Source: Polaromonas sp. SP1 (GTDB taxonomy: Bacteria; Pseudomonadota; Gammaproteobacteria; Burkholderiales; Burkholderiaceae_C). Taken from it: a stretch of DNA of 64,000 bases. The notes beneath the pieces are model-generated. The model was not told where the DNA came from. It was given only the letters and a program-made list of their open reading frames with translations, and made no database searches. Within the stretch, counting starts at the first letter, position 1; the number at the start of each line of letters is the position of its first letter. Location of the stretch: the NCBI RefSeq assembly GCF_003711205.1, contig NZ_CP031013.1, positions 1,302,001 through 1,366,000 on the forward strand. Direction: 5' to 3'. The translations under genes and the position numbers were made by a program. Shown here piece by piece: positions 60,614-64,000 of this stretch.

Positions 60614-61336
60614 CTAGCGCGACAGGTTGCCCAGCGCCTCCAGCTTCGCAGCCGACACGATCTCAATGCAGCGGTAACGCAGCGCAATCGCGCCCCCTTG
60701 CACCATGGCTTTGAGCTCGACCGACAGCGTCTGCCGGCTGACGCCCAGCATCATCGCCAGCGCCTCTTGCGACACCGGCACCACCGGCCGCGCCTTGGGC
60801 GCGAGCGTGGCGTCGCCGCGCGACAGCAGCAGCAGGCGGCGTGCCACGCGGGCGCGGGTGGAGCGCAGCGCCGCATCTTCCACCATGCCGTAGAGCGAGC
60901 GCACACGCACCGCCAGCAGCCCCGCAATCGCCCGCGCAAACGGCGCGCCCTCCATCAGCTCGGCAAAGGCCGGCTGTGGCACCACCAGCACTTCCACAGC
61001 GGACTGCGCGGTGGCGTCATGCGTGCGCGGCTCGCCGTCCATCAAGGAAATCTCGCCGATCCAGTTGCCGGCTTCCAGCACCACCAGGATGGCCTCGCGC
61101 CCGTCCTCCCGCAGCGACGAGATCTTGAGCAGGCCGTCCAGCAGCCCATAAAACCCGCCCGGCGCATCGCCCTGGCGAAACAGCATCTCGCCAGGCCGCA
61201 AGCGCAACACTTCGCTGGATGCGAGCAAGGCCTGCCGGTCCGCCAGCGGCAGCGCGCCAAACCAAGGGTTGGCCGACATGCGGGCCATCATGGAAGGCGC
61301 GGCGGGCGATGAAGGTGTCGCAGGAACGATAGGCAT
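60614..61336 (-). CDS. Crp/Fnr-family transcriptional regulator
   Basis: A 240-residue regulator: cyclic-nucleotide-binding-like domain (about 25-140, with RLRPGEMLFRQGDAPGGFYG and NWIGEISLMDGEPRTHDATA) and a winged helix at about 165-235 (VSQEALAMMLGVSRQTLSVE). It lacks the FNR cysteine cluster, so it probably senses a small ligand. Several starts are possible; the ATG at 61336 is the first ATG. A perfect TGTCAAA-TT-TTTGACA palindrome lies 10-25 bp upstream, in the shared region with the aldolase operon, so it may control both. Confidence 0.88.
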   Translation of the reverse strand: MPIVPATPSSPAAPSMMARMSANPWFGALPLADRQALLASSEVLRLRPGEMLFRQGDAPGGFYGLLDGLLKISSLREDGREAILVVLEAGNWIGEISLMDGEPRTHDATAQSAVEVLVVPQPAFAELMEGAPFARAIAGLLAVRVRSLYGMVEDAALRSTRARVARRLLLLSRGDATLAPKARPVVPVSQEALAMMLGVSRQTLSVELKAMVQGGAIALRYRCIEIVSAAKLEALGNLSR

Positions 61337-61345
61337 GCGGCCAAT

Positions 61346-61361
61346 TGTCAAATTTTTGACA
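61346..61361. promoter_or_regulatory. Perfect palindrome TGTCAAA-TT-TTTGACA
   Basis: A 16-bp palindrome in the 106-bp gap between the Crp/Fnr gene and the class II aldolase gene. The half-site TGTCAAA and spacing suit a Crp/Fnr-family dimer; it is 9-10 bp from the regulator start and about 82 bp from the aldolase start. Confidence 0.65.
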
Positions 61362-61442
61362 GTACCCCGTCAAGCACCCACGTATCGTGAGCACCATGTG
61401 CCGAAGAGCACCTTGTTCTATTCAAACCATCGGAGACAACCC

Positions 61443-62213
61443 ATGCACATCCCCTCCCTCAAAGAAGTCGTCAGCGCCGAGGAATGGCAGCTGCGCTGCG
61501 ACCTCGCCGCCTGTTACCGCCTCGTCGCCTTCTACGGCTGGAGCGACCTGGTCTTCACCCACATCAGCGCCAAGCTGCCCGAGTCGGTCTCGGGCGCGGG
61601 CAAGCACCATTTCCTCATCAACCCCTACGGTTTGATGTTCGACGAGATCACGGCCTCCAGCCTGGTCAAGGTCGACGGCCAGTGCAACAAGGTGATCGAC
61701 TCGCCCTTCCCGGTCAACCCGGCCGGCTTCGTCATCCACAGCGCCGTGCATGAGGCGCGCGCCGACGCCGGCTGCGTGCTGCACACCCACACCCGCGCCG
61801 GTGTGGCCGTCAGCGCGCAGAAGTGCGGCGTGCTGCCCATCAGCCAGCAGTCGACCTTTGTGCTGGCCTCGCTGGCATACCACGCGTACGAAGGCGTGGC
61901 CTTTCGCGACGACGAAAAGCCGCGCCTGCAGGCCGACCTGGGCCACGCCAACTTTTTGATGCTGCGCAACCACGGCCTGCTGGTCGTCGGCAAAACCATT
62001 GCCGACGCCTTCCTCAGCATGTACACCTTTGAGAACACCTGCCGCATCCAGCTCGACGCGCAAGCCGGCGGCGAGCTCACGCAGGTCAACCCGCTCATTG
62101 TCAAAGGCGTGGCCGAAGCCATGCGTGTGCAGACCGGCGGCATGGGCGGGGCTTTTGTCTGGCCCTCGCTGATCCGCAAGCTCGACAAACTCGACGAAAG
62201 CTATAAATCATGA
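61443..62213 (+). CDS. Class II aldolase/adducin family protein
   Basis: A 256-residue metal-dependent class II aldolase/adducin protein. RCDLAACYRLVAFYGWSDLV near 18-37, FLINPYGLMFDEITASSLVK near 57-76 and the zinc-binding CVLHTHTRAGVAVSA near 110-124 (HTH) with LRNHGLLVVG near 175 are typical. Relatives are fuculose-phosphate aldolases and decarboxylases; the actual substrate is unknown. GGAGACAACCC leads the ATG. Its stop overlaps the symporter ATG by 4 nt (ATGA). Divergent from the Crp/Fnr gene. Confidence 0.88.
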   Translation: MHIPSLKEVVSAEEWQLRCDLAACYRLVAFYGWSDLVFTHISAKLPESVSGAGKHHFLINPYGLMFDEITASSLVKVDGQCNKVIDSPFPVNPAGFVIHSAVHEARADAGCVLHTHTRAGVAVSAQKCGVLPISQQSTFVLASLAYHAYEGVAFRDDEKPRLQADLGHANFLMLRNHGLLVVGKTIADAFLSMYTFENTCRIQLDAQAGGELTQVNPLIVKGVAEAMRVQTGGMGGAFVWPSLIRKLDKLDESYKS

Positions 62214-63088
62214 GCGGCTCCCCTGTTGTTGCACAACTGCTGATCGTCGCGCTCGCGCTGGTGATGCTGGGCCTGGGCCTGACGCTCAAGGTCGAGGATT
62301 TCACCCGCCTGCTCAAGTACCCCAAGGCCGTGGTGGTGGCGCTGGTGCTGCAGGTCATCGTGCTGCCCGTGGCCTGCTACGCCATCATCGTGGCGCTCAA
62401 TGTGCCACCGGTGTTTGCGGTGGGGCTGATGCTGCTGGCCGCCTCGCCCGGCGGCATCTCGGCCAACCTGTTCAGCCACCTCTTCGGCGGCAACGTGGCG
62501 ATGAACATTTCGCTCACCGCCATCAACACCCTGCTGTCCATCGTCACCATGCCGGTGATCGCCAACTGGGCCATCAACACTTTTGCCAAAACCGGCCAGG
62601 TCGTGCCGCTGCAGTTCGGCAAGGTGGTGGAAGTGATCGTCATCGTGCTGGTGCCGGTGGCCATCGGCATGTGGCTGCGCACGGTGCGGCCGGGCTGGGC
62701 TTCGCGCAGCGAGAACCCCACCAAGATCTTCAGCATCATCGTGCTGGTCGTCGTGGCGGTGGGTGCGGTCGTCAAGGAATGGGCGGCGCTCAGCGGCGGC
62801 TTTGCCGCCATCGGCCCTGCGGTGCTGGCCTTTAACCTGGTGAGTTTGCTGGCGGGCTACTACGTCGCACGCGCCACAGGGCTGGACAAACCGATCTCGA
62901 CCGCCATCAGCTACGAGATTGGCATCCACAACGCCACGCTGGCGATCTTCATCGCGCTGGCCGTGCTGAACAACTTCCAGCTGGCCCTGCCCGCGGCGAT
63001 TTATTCGTTCAGCATGTATGTCACGGCCACGCTGTTTGGCTTGCTGGTGCTCAAGCGGAAACCAGCGCCAGCAGTAGCGAACGCCTAG
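62210..63088 (+). CDS. Bile acid:sodium symporter family transporter
   Basis: A 292-residue inner-membrane transporter of the BASS/ASBT fold with about nine to ten hydrophobic segments. Family marks: MLGLGLTLKVEDFTRLLKYP near 19-38 and LLAASPGGISANLFSHLFGG near 76-95. The translation-coupled aldolase gene suggests that it imports a carboxylated or sterol-like compound for breakdown; other BASS proteins carry pantoate, pyruvate or bile acids. Its stop overlaps the convergent transglutaminase gene stop (CTAG). Confidence 0.88.
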   Translation: MSGSPVVAQLLIVALALVMLGLGLTLKVEDFTRLLKYPKAVVVALVLQVIVLPVACYAIIVALNVPPVFAVGLMLLAASPGGISANLFSHLFGGNVAMNISLTAINTLLSIVTMPVIANWAINTFAKTGQVVPLQFGKVVEVIVIVLVPVAIGMWLRTVRPGWASRSENPTKIFSIIVLVVVAVGAVVKEWAALSGGFAAIGPAVLAFNLVSLLAGYYVARATGLDKPISTAISYEIGIHNATLAIFIALAVLNNFQLALPAAIYSFSMYVTATLFGLLVLKRKPAPAVANA

Positions 63089-63930
63089 GCAGTCACCACC
63101 GTCAGCGTGGGCGGCGCGGCGGTGTCTGCGTGCGGGGGCGTCACATCGCCTTCGTCCACCGTCAGCTCCTTGCGCGTCATGCGCACATCGCCAAAGATGG
63201 TGGCAAAGGCCACGTCTTTGGCGTCGCGCCCGGTGCCCACGCGCACCAGCCGGTCGATCGGCGCCATGCGCGTCGGGTCAAACAGCACCCAACGGTCTTC
63301 CAGCCAGGCCTCGAAGACGGCATGGAAGTCCTGCGGCGGCTCGTCAAAATGCACATAGCCCACCACCAGCCGCGCCGGAATGTTCAGGGCGCGGCACATG
63401 GTGATGCCCAGGTGCGCAAAATCGCGGCAGACACCCGCGCGCTGCACAAACACCTCTTGCGCCGTGGTCGTTGAGTTGCTGAAGCCGGGCAAGTAATAAA
63501 TCGACTCGTAAATCCAGTTCTCGATGGCGCGCACACGGCCGATGCCGGGCGGCAGCTGGCCAAAGAGCTGCTGCGCCGCGCGGCTCATCACGTCGGACTC
63601 GCAGTAGCGGCTGGGCATCAGGTAGCGCAGCACATCGTCGGGCACGCCCGTCACCGGCGTTTCGTCCAGGTGCAGCGGCACCGCCAGGGGCTTGAGCTCC
63701 ACCTGCGCGCGGTAATTGATGCTGAGCAGGCCCTTGGGCGCGTCCAGCCGGATAAAGCGGTTGCCGCTGCGCTCATCGCAAAAATGGCGCACCTTCATGC
63801 TGGGCGTGATCGTCAGCCGCTCTTCCAGCACATGGTGGCCGTCATGGAAGGCCGTCTCGATGTTGAACAGGAAATGCGCCGTGCTGTTCACCTCGTATTC
63901 CAGCAAGGATTCAATCAGGGCAGTGTGCAT
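63085..63930 (-). CDS. Transglutaminase-like protein
   Basis: A 281-residue cysteine-protease/transglutaminase-fold protein. Catalytic residues are visible: Cys in AGVCRDFAHLGITMCRALNI near 167-186, His in DFHAVFEAWLEDRWVLFDPT near 201-220 and Asp at LFDPTR. The N-terminal third is a beta-rich Bact_transglu_N-like region. No signal peptide, so cytoplasmic. Similar proteins are linked to peptide or polyamine conjugation; the substrate is unknown. It is the last gene here, with only 70 bp to the window end. Confidence 0.88.
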   Translation of the reverse strand: MHTALIESLLEYEVNSTAHFLFNIETAFHDGHHVLEERLTITPSMKVRHFCDERSGNRFIRLDAPKGLLSINYRAQVELKPLAVPLHLDETPVTGVPDDVLRYLMPSRYCESDVMSRAAQQLFGQLPPGIGRVRAIENWIYESIYYLPGFSNSTTTAQEVFVQRAGVCRDFAHLGITMCRALNIPARLVVGYVHFDEPPQDFHAVFEAWLEDRWVLFDPTRMAPIDRLVRVGTGRDAKDVAFATIFGDVRMTRKELTVDEGDVTPPHADTAAPPTLTVVTA

Positions 63931-64000
63931 GGGGCAAAACCAGTGAGGGCCAAAACGGCCGGGTGAAGAGATGGAGGATTAGAGGTGGGAGCGGTGATCA

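Overview
The window looks like a chromosomal segment of a Comamonadaceae bacterium (Betaproteobacteria, Burkholderiales), most like Polaromonas, Rhodoferax or Variovorax. The grounds are high GC, many LysR regulators, several orphan periplasmic binding proteins including a Bug/TctC type, the mnmG-rsmG-parA-parB neighbourhood, and two dispersed repeat families that I associate from memory with this family. I see no tRNA, rRNA, CRISPR array, transposase or prophage gene. I call 67 coding genes.

Layout. 0.1-10.5 kb: an exported protein, a 1354-residue multi-PAS/GAF sensor histidine kinase, an orphan amino-acid-type binding protein, a divergent argP/dadA pair and a WYL regulator facing a small unknown gene. 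10.5-15.8 kb: small redox enzymes, an M14 peptidase, a flavin reductase, an EamA transporter and a PLP aminotransferase. 15.8-27.0 kb: the most coherent catabolic locus. An RpiR-type regulator heads a leftward operon holding a fused IolC kinase/DUF2090 aldolase, a HIBADH-family reductase, a binding protein, a LivH permease and two SDR dehydrogenases. A divergent rightward operon carries LivM, LivG, LivF and a strange ABC ATPase that lacks the helical subdomain. The shared promoter region holds two AGAA-N6-TTCT palindromes 30 bp apart. The genes read as one uptake and breakdown system split over two operons, probably for a sugar acid or polyol entering at 5-dehydro-2-deoxygluconate; the other inositol genes are not in the window.

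27.0-45.1 kb: acetoacetyl-CoA synthetase, a NmrA/LysR divergent pair, a small RNase H, a cysteine-rich membrane protein, a TetR unit (TetR, a 37-residue membrane peptide and an alpha/beta hydrolase linked by matching 18-bp palindromes), uracil permease, another orphan binding protein, an AsmA-like protein, a thioesterase, a CysB-like regulator behind a 12-C tract, MscS, a cobalamin adenosyltransferase, an EF-hand protein and a GlcD/Dld-type oxidase. 45.1-54.3 kb: two tandem paralogous secreted proteins, then the chromosome partition block (parB, two hydrolases, parA, a LysE exporter, rsmG, mnmG) with parS sites inside rsmG and mnmG. 54.3-64 kb: a VapBC-like toxin-antitoxin pair with a periodic operator, an FMN reductase, a MetC-family lyase with an AraC regulator, an azoreductase, an SMR pump with an HxlR regulator, a lone Bug protein, a Crp/Fnr regulator divergent from a class II aldolase and bile-acid-type symporter operon, and a transglutaminase-like protein.

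Two dispersed repeats overlie this gene map. Family A is about 65 bp (two palindromes, GCTAT..ATAGC and GGGCT..AGCCC) and occurs nine times. Three of those copies lie in frame inside coding sequence: dadA, acetoacetyl-CoA synthetase and the signal peptide of the M14 peptidase. Family B is GC-rich, about 85 bp, and occurs at three intergenic places, doubled in two of them.
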